Below are positions 6,856-12,341 of a stretch of DNA of 12,341 bases, piece after piece. A program made the translations under genes and the position numbers. The notes beneath the pieces are model-generated. The model saw nothing but the letters and a program-made list of their open reading frames with translations. It searched no databases and was not told the DNA's origin. Source of the stretch: Rubrobacter sp. (GTDB lineage: Bacteria; Actinomycetota; Rubrobacteria; Rubrobacterales; Rubrobacteraceae); NCBI GenBank assembly GCA_016781725.1, contig JADDPU010000512.1, positions 1-12,341 of the forward strand. The letters are read 5' to 3'. Numbering within the stretch: the stretch's first letter is position 1; every line of letters starts with the position of its first letter.

Positions 6856-7836
6856 GTGGGCGGCAGAACAGATCCCGGTCGTAACGCACGCAGCCTGAAG
6901 GCTTTCTCGCTCTTGCTCGTGCTCCTCATGGCGGCCTCGCTGCTGCTCGTTCACGCAGCCTCCTACGAGCCCGCCGTCTCTTACGTGTTGCTGTACTTTA
7001 CGGCCTCCGTCGGGATCATCGCGGCGGCGGTGGTCGTGCCGCTGCTGCCGACCGAGCAGTTCACCAGCGGGTTCTGCGGCTCCATCTACGCGCTGTACGC
7101 GGCCGTGGTCGCCATGATGGTCTTCTTCTCCGGCGGGGTCTCGAGCGAGCTCTACGTGCTCTTTTTCCCGCTGCTCCTTGCGGCGGCGCTGCACGGGTCC
7201 TGGCGGGTGGTGCTCGCCGCCCTCGCAGCCGTCCTGTTCTGCTACGCCTTGGCGATGCTGCCGGGCCTTCTGGAGGACGGGACGGGGGAGGAGATCGCCT
7301 CGCTAATCTTCTACCGGTTCGCCGCCCTGGCGCTGACGGGAGTGTTCCTACTCTTCGCCGCCAGGGGCGTGCTCGGGGCCAGGGGGGCCGACGACTTCGC
7401 CGCCGATGACGGCTCGGTGCTCCTAGAGCGCGTCGAGGAAGAGCTCGCGGCGCGCAGGGGGGTGCAGGTGGCGGTCATCCTCGTCGATCCCGGCGGGGAG
7501 GTCAGGGACCTCGACCTCCTCCTCGAGAGGGTGTGGTCGCGCATCGGGGAGCCGGTCTTGCTCGGGGAGGGGAACCTCTTCGGGGTGACCGTGAGCGGCG
7601 TAGACGAGGGGGGAGCGGAGAGCGCGGCGCGGCGCGCCCTGGCCGCGGCGAGCTCTTTGGGCGCCAGGGACGCCCGGGCGGGGGTGGCGATCTACCCCCG
7701 CGACGCCCGCTCCGCCGAAGACCTGCTGGTAGCGGCCGGAAGGGCGCTCGAGGCCGCCTTCGAGGTCGAGTCCCCGAGCGCCATAGTCCTGGCCGGCAGG
7801 GGCCCGTCGGGCGAGCGCTACCGGGCAGCCCGCTGA
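6856..7836 (+). CDS. Six-helix membrane protein with degenerate GGDEF domain
   Basis: 326 aa. Six hydrophobic segments lie at about 14-34, 41-64, 73-93, 97-114, 116-137 and 148-170. A cytoplasmic domain follows (about 185-310). Its end, AGVAIYPRDARSAEDLLVAAGRALEAA (275-301, with gaps), is the hallmark C-terminal part of a diguanylate cyclase GGDEF domain. The catalytic strand-turn that should read GGDEF is GEGNLFGVTV (237-246), and the expected D-F-N-GH metal and base-binding segment is shortened away. It is therefore very unlikely to make c-di-GMP and may be a ligand-free or binding-only sensor. GTG 6856 is the only reasonable start before the first membrane helix; it lies 8 nt past a TATGAT -10 and has no ribosome site, consistent with a leaderless mRNA. 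The pspA-like gene follows 85 bp later from its own promoter. Confidence 0.75.
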   Translation: MGGRTDPGRNARSLKAFSLLLVLLMAASLLLVHAASYEPAVSYVLLYFTASVGIIAAAVVVPLLPTEQFTSGFCGSIYALYAAVVAMMVFFSGGVSSELYVLFFPLLLAAALHGSWRVVLAALAAVLFCYALAMLPGLLEDGTGEEIASLIFYRFAALALTGVFLLFAARGVLGARGADDFAADDGSVLLERVEEELAARRGVQVAVILVDPGGEVRDLDLLLERVWSRIGEPVLLGEGNLFGVTVSGVDEGGAESAARRALAAASSLGARDARAGVAIYPRDARSAEDLLVAAGRALEAAFEVESPSAIVLAGRGPSGERYRAAR

Positions 7837-7863
7837 AACCCTTTCGGGGCCCGTTCGTACCGA

Positions 7864-7872
7864 TGATATAAT
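7864..7872 (+). promoter_or_regulatory. Extended -10 promoter of the psp-like operon
   Basis: TGATATAAT gives a TGn extension plus a perfect TATAAT (7867-7872). A weak -35 (TTCGGG, 7843-7848) is at 18 bp. Transcription from about 7879 leaves a leader of about 43 nt with GGGGGTGGG before the ATG. The position between stop and start marks a transcription unit separate from the gene upstream. Confidence 0.65.
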
Positions 7873-7921
7873 CCACTACGTTGTTTGCAGGCCTAACGAT
7901 TGCCGGGGGTGGGCGGCGCAG

Positions 7922-8665
7922 ATGGGAAGATTTACCAGGGCGATCCGCGGTTTCTTCGGGAGGTTTCTCTCGGGGGTAGAGCAGCGCAACCCCGAGATAC
8001 TGCTCGAAAACGCAGTCCAGGACGAGCTAGATAACCTGAAAAAGCTGCAGGTCGCGGCGGCCCGCACGATGGCCTACGAGAAGATGCTCGCCAACGACGC
8101 CGCCTCGAAGCAGAAGATCCTCGTAACCAAGGAGCGCCAGGCGCGCGAGCTTGCGAGCAGGGGCCAGCGGCAGGCCGCCATCGAGGTGGTCCAGCAGAAA
8201 CAGGAGGCGGAGGCGAGCCTGGCGGAGATAGAGGGCCGTCTCGAGGAGGCCCGCAAGAACTCCCAGGAGATGGAGCAGGCCTTCCGCGACCAGGAGCGCC
8301 GCTACAACGACGTGGTGCGCGAGCGGGCCTCCCTCATGGAAGAGCACCAGCGCTCGCGCGCCCTGCGCACCGCCAACGAGGCCCGCTCGAACATCTCCCT
8401 CTCGGACTCCTCGCGCGACCTGGAGAAGGCCAGGCAGTCGATCCGCCAGACCTCTTTCGAGGCCGAAGCCATCGGCGAGCTTGGCACTAGCGAGACCGAG
8501 CGCCAGATAGCCGCCGCCGAGGTGGACATAAAGCGCCTCGACGCCGAGCGGGAGCTGGAGATGATGGAGATCGAGCTGGGCCTGCGCGAACCGGAATCCA
8601 TCGAGGCCGCCCCTACCGAGCGGCCCGCGGAGCCCCCGGAACAGGAGGCGCCCCGTGGTCAGTAG
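7922..8665 (+). CDS. pspA: PspA/IM30-family membrane-stress protein
   Basis: Peripheral membrane protein of the PspA/IM30/Vipp1 family (bacterial ESCRT-III-like), which polymerises on stressed membranes and helps keep the barrier. 247 aa, slightly longer than the usual 220-230. The N-terminal amphipathic helix is MGRFTRAIRGFFGRFL. NPEILLENAVQDEL matches the family's DPE..LEQ..RE region. Residues about 35-225 are continuous Ala/Glu/Gln/Arg coiled coil, including the KQKILVTKERQARELASRG hairpin region. A disordered Pro/Glu tail (228-247) is extra. The ATG is preceded by GGGGGTGGG, somewhat distant. It is first in a four-gene operon and overlaps the next gene by 11 bp. Symbol given by family, since PspA and IM30 members are hard to separate. 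Confidence 0.85.
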   Translation: MGRFTRAIRGFFGRFLSGVEQRNPEILLENAVQDELDNLKKLQVAAARTMAYEKMLANDAASKQKILVTKERQARELASRGQRQAAIEVVQQKQEAEASLAEIEGRLEEARKNSQEMEQAFRDQERRYNDVVRERASLMEEHQRSRALRTANEARSNISLSDSSRDLEKARQSIRQTSFEAEAIGELGTSETERQIAAAEVDIKRLDAERELEMMEIELGLREPESIEAAPTERPAEPPEQEAPRGQ

Positions 8666-9446
8666 AAGCAGCGTCTCCCGGCGCCTGCTAGTGCGCCTGG
8701 CGCCCCTCGGCTCCTTCGCGGGCCTCGGCACGATCGCGGTAGTGCACGACGCCTACGTCCTCGCCGGCCTGTTGGGTCTCGGGGCCGTGGCAGCGGGGAG
8801 ACGACTCTTCGACCGGCGCGAGAACGCCCGCAAGGAGCTTGTGGGCCGGGTGCGGGAGAACAGGCGGGAGCTGTTGCGGGTGGCGAGGGAGGACCGCATC
8901 GCGGCGCCGCAGATGAAGCGGCTCGCGGCGCTGCAGGACGGGCTATTGGAGAGCTGGGAGCTCATGCCGCACGAGTTCAGGCCGCTCCTGGACGAGGACA
9001 TTTTCACCATCGTCGGCGAGGTCGAGGGCGCGGCCCGCCTCGCCAGGCGCCGGGCGGCCTTGAGGCGGCATTTGGAGAGCGTGGACCGGCGCGGGATCTC
9101 CCACCGCATAGAGGAGCTCACGAAGGATCTTGCGGGGTTGGACCCGGGCTCGCCCTTACGGGCGCCCTTCGAGAGCGCGCTCGAGGGACGGCGGGGAGAG
9201 CTCGCCAGCTACGAGGCCATCCTCGGCGGCATCAGCATGATCAACGCCCAGCTCGAGAGCGCCGAGAGCCTGCTCGGTAACCTGCGCGGGGAGCTGCTGG
9301 CCCTGGACGACAGCCTGGTCTCGGGCGTGCACGACCCCGGCCTCGCGCAGCTCAAGGAGCGGATCGCCTACTTCCGCCGCGGCCTCGACGAGGTTACCCG
9401 GCGCGTCGAGACCCTGCCCGCCACGGAAAGGATGCCGGCGAGATGA
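8655..9446 (+). CDS. Membrane-anchored helical protein, PspM-like by position
   Basis: 263 aa, family not recognised. After a basic N-terminus (SRRLLVRL) there is a hydrophobic hairpin of one or two membrane helices (about 13-48, LGSFAGLGTIAVV and AYVLAGLLGLGAVAAG). The remainder is Arg/Glu/Leu-rich helices, including LAALQDGLLESWELMPHEF, LARRRAALRRHLESVD and a late coiled coil (MINAQLESAESLLGNLRGEL). GTG 8655 is supported by AGGAGG 6 nt upstream, inside the end of pspA, so translation is coupled. Known psp loci of actinobacteria place a membrane partner after pspA (PspM in mycobacteria); similar position, topology and size suggest an analogous PspA-tethering role, but I do not claim homology. 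Confidence 0.8.
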   Translation: MVSRSSVSRRLLVRLAPLGSFAGLGTIAVVHDAYVLAGLLGLGAVAAGRRLFDRRENARKELVGRVRENRRELLRVAREDRIAAPQMKRLAALQDGLLESWELMPHEFRPLLDEDIFTIVGEVEGAARLARRRAALRRHLESVDRRGISHRIEELTKDLAGLDPGSPLRAPFESALEGRRGELASYEAILGGISMINAQLESAESLLGNLRGELLALDDSLVSGVHDPGLAQLKERIAYFRRGLDEVTRRVETLPATERMPAR

Positions 9447-10096
9447 GCGAGGACCGCAGCACGCCGAGGCAGAGCTTCTTCTCCCGGGTATTCACCAACA
9501 ACGCCGAGGGCGAGGGGACCGCGATCTACTCCTCGGAGCAGGTTGGCGCGGGGACGTCGCCGGCGGATACCTCCGAGGCCCAGGGCTTCACGGTAGAGCG
9601 GGCGGCCGAGGTCATCAGGAACCTCCCGCCCGAGGTGCCAAGACCCGCAGCCGTGCGCATCGTGCGGGGGACGCTCGAGGCCGCGGGGATAGACATCGCC
9701 AAGCTCGCCTCCTCTACCGAGACCCGAGAAGCCAGGCTCAACTCCGAGATAGACCTGAGCGAGACGCGCATCCAGCAGCTCAAGGACGAGACCGAGGACG
9801 TGATCCGATCCCTCGAAGACGAGATCCGCAAGGCGCGCGAGGCCAGGAACTTCGGCGTCGCCGAGGAGGAGCGGAAGATCGCCGCCGCCGAGGCGGGCCT
9901 CGAGGATGTGGACAGGGTGCGCGACTTTTTCAACCTGCCCTACCAGGACGCGCCGCCGGACGACCCGACCGCCGGGGAGGAGACGCAGGTTCTCGAGGGC
10001 GCGGACGAGGAAGACGAGACGCAGATCCTCCGCCGCCCCGACCCCCTCTCCGACTCCGAAGACTACTGGGACACCAGGGGCAACCAGGGCCAGTGA
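9443..10096 (+). CDS. Coiled-coil protein with acidic TQ-motif tail
   Basis: 217 aa, soluble, not recognised. Residues 1-45 are polar. Residues about 48-90 form a helical block with FTVERAAEVIRNLPPEVP and VRIVRGTLEAAGIDIAKL. Residues about 92-155 are a charged coiled coil (SEIDLSETRIQQLKDETEDV, SLEDEIRKAREARNF, EEERKIAAAEAGLEDVDRV). Residues 165-217 are an acidic disordered tail with two copies of the pattern ETQ(V/I)L, in EETQVLEG and DETQILRRP. The ATG overlaps the previous stop (ATGA), so translation is coupled. The coiled coil makes a PspA-binding or adaptor role plausible, and the repeated acidic Thr motif resembles sites bound by FHA domains after phosphorylation. Both roles are inferred. 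Confidence 0.78.
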   Translation: MSEDRSTPRQSFFSRVFTNNAEGEGTAIYSSEQVGAGTSPADTSEAQGFTVERAAEVIRNLPPEVPRPAAVRIVRGTLEAAGIDIAKLASSTETREARLNSEIDLSETRIQQLKDETEDVIRSLEDEIRKAREARNFGVAEEERKIAAAEAGLEDVDRVRDFFNLPYQDAPPDDPTAGEETQVLEGADEEDETQILRRPDPLSDSEDYWDTRGNQGQ

Positions 10097-10575
10097 GCAT
10101 CCCCCGCCGCCTGGGACGTCTGGCCCAGGGTTTCGTCTTGAGCCTCCAGGAGGACGAGCGCTTCCGCGAGAGGCTCCGCGCGAGCCGCGAGCGCAGCGAG
10201 GTCCTCAGAAGCGCCTTCGAGGCCGCCTGGAAGGGAGCCTCCGAGGAGTGGCGCCGGGCGGAGGAGCGCCGCGTCACCGAGGAGGCGGCCACAGGAGAAG
10301 AAGGACGAGGCCCACGAACCTCCGGGTGGCGTTCCGCCTCCACGACTTTTATCCCAAGGAGGTACCCGGCCGAGGTCCTCGCCGCCTATAACAGGCTCGG
10401 CCTGGTCCCCGGCTCCTCGATGGAGGACGTGGACAGGAAACGCCGCGAGCTGGTCAAGCGCTTCCACCCCGACCGCTTCTCCAACCCGGACAAGCGCACC
10501 CGCGCCGAACGCGTCACCGCCGAGATCAACGCGGCCCACGACGCCATAGAACGCCACCTGACCAAACGGCGGTGA
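10093..10575 (+). CDS. C-terminal J-domain co-chaperone protein
   Basis: 160 aa. Residues about 96-156 are a J domain: YNRLGLVPGSSMEDVDRKRR, then LVKRFHPDRF with the essential HPD at 125-127, then EINAAHDAIE. J domains stimulate the DnaK ATPase and bring it to a client. There is no Gly/Phe region or zinc finger, so this is a class C-type J protein whose N-terminal helices (1-60, FRERLRASRERSEVLRSAF) probably bind the client. The GTG overlaps the previous stop (GTGA). As last gene of the psp-like operon it may recruit DnaK to remodel PspA polymers. The linker (about residues 66-92, bases 10288-10366) has unusually AT-rich third positions and reads more naturally one base over, which hints at paired compensating frameshifts. 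Confidence 0.85.
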   Translation: MSIPRRLGRLAQGFVLSLQEDERFRERLRASRERSEVLRSAFEAAWKGASEEWRRAEERRVTEEAATGEEGRGPRTSGWRSASTTFIPRRYPAEVLAAYNRLGLVPGSSMEDVDRKRRELVKRFHPDRFSNPDKRTRAERVTAEINAAHDAIERHLTKRR

Positions 10576-10619
10576 CGCGTTCGGCAGCTGCCGCTCTCTA
10601 TTGACGGCGTGGAGAGGAA

Positions 10620-11264
10620 TTAAGCCCGGGCGCTACGCACCAGCTCGCCGCGCACTATGAGGCGGTTCTCGAAGGACGGGATCGGGGTGCAGGTCTGGAG
10701 GGAGACGACGGTCTTGCCCTCCACAGGATAAGTCACCCAGAAGTCGTCGGGCTCGACCGTCAGGCGGTCGTAAACCTCGAAGGTGTACCTGTGTCCGTCG
10801 GCGCTCTTGATCAGGATCCTGTCCCCCGGCATCATCTCGGCGAGCTCGTAGAAGGCGTAGGGGACTCTGGTTCGAGGGAAGCCCAGGGCGTGCCCGGCTA
10901 TGAAGGTGTTGGAGCCCTCCCGCCAGGGTAGGCCGCTGCCGCTCAGCCGGAGAAGACCTTCCCTATCCAGCTCGGCCTGGGTGGAGCCTGTGGGTAGCGC
11001 AACGCCCCTCAACCCCAGCTTCGGCACGGTGAGCGTGATGGTGTCGGCCGGGACCTTCCCGGCGGGTCTCGGTACCTCAGGGGGGGGACCGGGGGGGACC
11101 TCGAGGTCCGGGGAGTTCTCGCCGAGGAGCGTGCCGGTGTTCTCGACCTCCGCCGTCCTGAGCTCGACCGAGGCCGTCTCCGTCTCTGGCACTATCGGGA
11201 GGACCAGCAGGCCAAGGAGTACCAGCGGGATCAGCAAGAGGGAAGCTTTTGGACTACCGATCAC
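10620..11264 (-). CDS. Sortase (class E/D-like)
   Basis: Membrane-anchored cysteine transpeptidase that joins LPXTG-like proteins to the cell wall. 214 aa. An N-terminal membrane helix (about 8-25, LLLIPLVLLGLLVLP) is followed by a Pro-rich linker with PPGPPPEVPRP (57-67) and the sortase barrel. The catalytic triad is visible: His125 in FIAGHALG, Cys192 in SLQTCTP, Arg201 in FENRLIVRGE. The TCTP-type motif and single N-terminal anchor fit class E or D sortases of actinobacteria. I start at GTG 11264, 8 nt downstream of TATACT and with no ribosome site. The frame stays open to 11384, but that extension runs through the promoter and into the divergent gene. No substrate protein is encoded in the window, so it is an orphan housekeeping-type sortase. 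Confidence 0.9.
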   Translation of the reverse strand: MIGSPKASLLLIPLVLLGLLVLPIVPETETASVELRTAEVENTGTLLGENSPDLEVPPGPPPEVPRPAGKVPADTITLTVPKLGLRGVALPTGSTQAELDREGLLRLSGSGLPWREGSNTFIAGHALGFPRTRVPYAFYELAEMMPGDRILIKSADGHRYTFEVYDRLTVEPDDFWVTYPVEGKTVVSLQTCTPIPSFENRLIVRGELVRSARA

Positions 11265-11272
11265 CCCTAAGG

Positions 11273-11281
11273 AGTATACCA
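11273..11281 (-). promoter_or_regulatory. Sortase promoter, extended -10, leaderless
   Basis: The minus strand reads TGGTATACT: a TGn extension plus TATACT (one mismatch). The GTG start begins 8 nt further on, so the mRNA likely has little or no leader. No good -35 is seen. Confidence 0.6.
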
Positions 11282-11300
11282 AGCCGGCGCCTTTTACCGT

Positions 11301-11306
11301 TAGAAT
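11301..11306 (+). promoter_or_regulatory. -10 of the recombinase-like gene, leaderless
   Basis: TAGAAT, one mismatch to consensus, lies 7 nt before the in-frame GTG at 11314. The in-frame ATG at 11305 overlaps this box and would be upstream of the transcript. No clear -35; the place where it should be is the -10 of the divergent sortase gene. Confidence 0.5.
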
Positions 11307-11313
11307 GGCACGC

Positions 11314-12147
11314 GTGAGAGTAGACGCCCTGATCGAGGACTTCGCCGCGCACCTCGCCGAGGACCCCGGCACTAGCCCCCGCACTGCTGAGTTCTACGTG
11401 GCCGACCTGCGCGAGTTCGCCCGTTTTCTCGACGAGAGGGGCATCAGCGAGGTCGAGACCGTCGGCGTCGGGGCCGTGATGGAGTTTCGCAATCACCTTT
11501 TAGAGGAGAACCGCAAGCGCTTTACGGTCTACCGCAAGGACGCCGCCGTCAGGCGGTTTCTCGACTGGGTGAGGACCTCGACCGACGCGGAGCTGGACTT
11601 CGACCCGATAGAGCCGATGCACCAGCCGCTCGACCAGCAGATAACCTTCCTCGAAGACGACGAGGCGCAGCAGCTCCTCTCCTTCCCGCTGAACACCCGC
11701 GACGAAGCCAGGGACGCGGCCCTCATCAGGCTCATGCTCGACACCGGCGTGACGGTGAGCGAGGTCCGGGGCCTGCTCAGGAGCGACGTGGACCTCGAAG
11801 CCGCCCAGGTCCAACTCGGCGGTCCCGGCTCCCACCTCGCGCCCCGCGCCCGCCGTCTCTCCCGGGAGACCGTAGAAGCCGTCCGCCGCTATCTCCGGAT
11901 GCGCGACGACGAGACGCCCGAGCTCGTGGTAGGCCGCGCAGCCCGTCCCGTCACCACCTCAAAGACGGTGCAGAACGCCATCTGGAAGCGCTGCGACCAG
12001 GTCGGGATGTGGCGCGTCTCGCCAATGATCCTGCGCCACACCTTCGCCGTGAGGTTGCTGCGTCGAGGCGCCTCTCTAGGCGAGCTCAAAGAAGCCCTGG
12101 GCGTCCGCGACACCTCCAACATCGGGGTGTACAAAAAGTTCGTCTAG
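11314..12147 (+). CDS. Tyrosine-recombinase-fold protein, probably inactive
   Basis: 277 aa from GTG 11314 (280 from ATG 11305). The layout matches XerC/XerD-type integrases: an N-terminal SAM-like core-binding domain (TAEFYVADLREFARFLDERG...FRNHLLEENRKR) and a C-terminal catalytic fold. Key residues are mostly gone. The first Arg is Thr (TGVTVSEV for TGLRVSEL). The Lys hairpin GKGxKER is GGPGSHLAPRARR. The first His of HxLRH is Met (PMILRH) and the His of LGH is Val (LGVRDTSN). The second Arg (LRHTF) and the nucleophile Tyr (GVYKKFV) remain. The protein ends four residues after the Tyr, shorter than XerD. The reading frame is intact with normal codon use, so it may persist as a DNA-binding protein rather than as debris. 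No attachment site or other phage gene is seen. Confidence 0.82.
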   Translation: MRVDALIEDFAAHLAEDPGTSPRTAEFYVADLREFARFLDERGISEVETVGVGAVMEFRNHLLEENRKRFTVYRKDAAVRRFLDWVRTSTDAELDFDPIEPMHQPLDQQITFLEDDEAQQLLSFPLNTRDEARDAALIRLMLDTGVTVSEVRGLLRSDVDLEAAQVQLGGPGSHLAPRARRLSRETVEAVRRYLRMRDDETPELVVGRAARPVTTSKTVQNAIWKRCDQVGMWRVSPMILRHTFAVRLLRRGASLGELKEALGVRDTSNIGVYKKFV

Positions 12148-12154
12148 ACCGCCC

Positions 12155-12171
12155 CGCGGTTGCCCGCCGCG
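12155..12171 (+). terminator. Possible hairpin after the recombinase-like gene
   Basis: CGCGG and CCGCG pair around a 7-nt loop, 8 nt past the stop codon. No T-tract follows, so termination is only suggested. Confidence 0.25.
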
Positions 12172-12235
12172 AGAGGTAGCGTAACCAGCAGAGACCTTCC
12201 GGCGTCTAAGGAAAAACAAAGGCCACATTTCACGC

Positions 12236-12257
12236 TGCTCGTCGATTGCTCGTCGAT
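12236..12257 (+). repeat. 11-bp perfect tandem repeat
   Basis: TGCTCGTCGAT occurs twice back to back in the non-coding end of the window, upstream of an outward-reading promoter. It may be a regulatory direct repeat or simple slippage. Confidence 0.6.
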
Positions 12258-12293
12258 GGCTGGGCCACCGCCGGGATTCGACGGAACGGGGTA

Positions 12294-12302
12294 TGGGATA
12301 AT
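12294..12302 (+). promoter_or_regulatory. Extended -10 reading out of the window
   Basis: TGGGATAAT has a TGn extension and one mismatch in the -10. GGAGGG at 12334-12339 could be the ribosome site of a gene starting just past the window end. No -35 is evident. Confidence 0.4.
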
Positions 12303-12341
12303 GGGGACGCAAGTAATAAATCGCCCAGGTTATGGAGGGAT

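Noticed and set aside
6805..7194. 130-residue N-terminal extension of the PRC-barrel protein
   Set aside because: It is antisense to the membrane protein, and GGAGGAGA fixes the start at 6804.
10582..10593. Perfect palindrome CGGCAGCTGCCG between convergent genes
   Set aside because: No room for a stable loop and no T-tract; it could be chance at this GC content.
10900..11304. N-terminal extension of the recombinase-like protein
   Set aside because: It is antisense to the sortase gene and lies upstream of the predicted promoter.
12143..12148. Third TCTAGA site
   Set aside because: It spans the stop codon of the recombinase-like gene and lacks the CCGGAT/ATCCGG arms of the operator.
1..12341. 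tRNA, rRNA, CRISPR array, insertion sequence or phage attachment site
   Set aside because: I looked for T-loop GGTTCGA patterns, regularly spaced repeats, transposase motifs and flanking direct repeats, and found only chance matches inside genes.

Overview
The window is very GC-rich, densely packed bacterial DNA. Ile ATA and Arg AGG codons are used freely despite the high GC, several genes look leaderless, and a PspA locus and a class E/D-like sortase are present. This suggests a deep-branching actinobacterium of the Rubrobacter type. That placement is inferred from style and gene families, because there is no marker gene to compare.

Layout. 1-48: last codons of an upstream gene. 167-1621 (+): APC-family permease. 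1791-2732 (+): lyase/aldolase of the DapA/NanA superfamily. Both genes have the same palindromic element (CCGGAT..TCTAGA..ATCCGG) over their predicted -10 boxes, so they probably form one regulon for uptake and breakdown of an amino acid or keto acid. 2745-4742 (-): complete NAD-dependent DNA ligase LigA, ending 12 bp from the lyase gene and apparently read from a leaderless promoter. 4786-5271 (-): PrcB-domain lipoprotein. 5272-5828: no convincing gene. 5829-6338 (-): highly charged protein of unknown function. 6499-6804 (-): PRC-barrel protein, divergent from 6856-7836 (+), a six-helix membrane protein with a decayed GGDEF domain; the two share one symmetric -10 element.

7922-10575 (+) is a tight four-gene operon behind an extended -10 promoter: a PspA/IM30 protein, a membrane-anchored helical protein, a coiled-coil protein with an acidic tail, and a C-terminal J-domain protein. 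All junctions overlap by 4-11 bp. The likely role is an envelope-stress or membrane-repair module with its own DnaK recruiter. It is the strongest candidate here for a little-described system.

10620-11264 (-): sortase. 11314-12147 (+): tyrosine-recombinase-fold protein that has lost most catalytic residues. The two diverge from interlocking leaderless promoters. 12148-12341 is non-coding, with an 11-bp tandem repeat and a promoter reading out of the window. No tRNA, rRNA, CRISPR array or insertion sequence was found.
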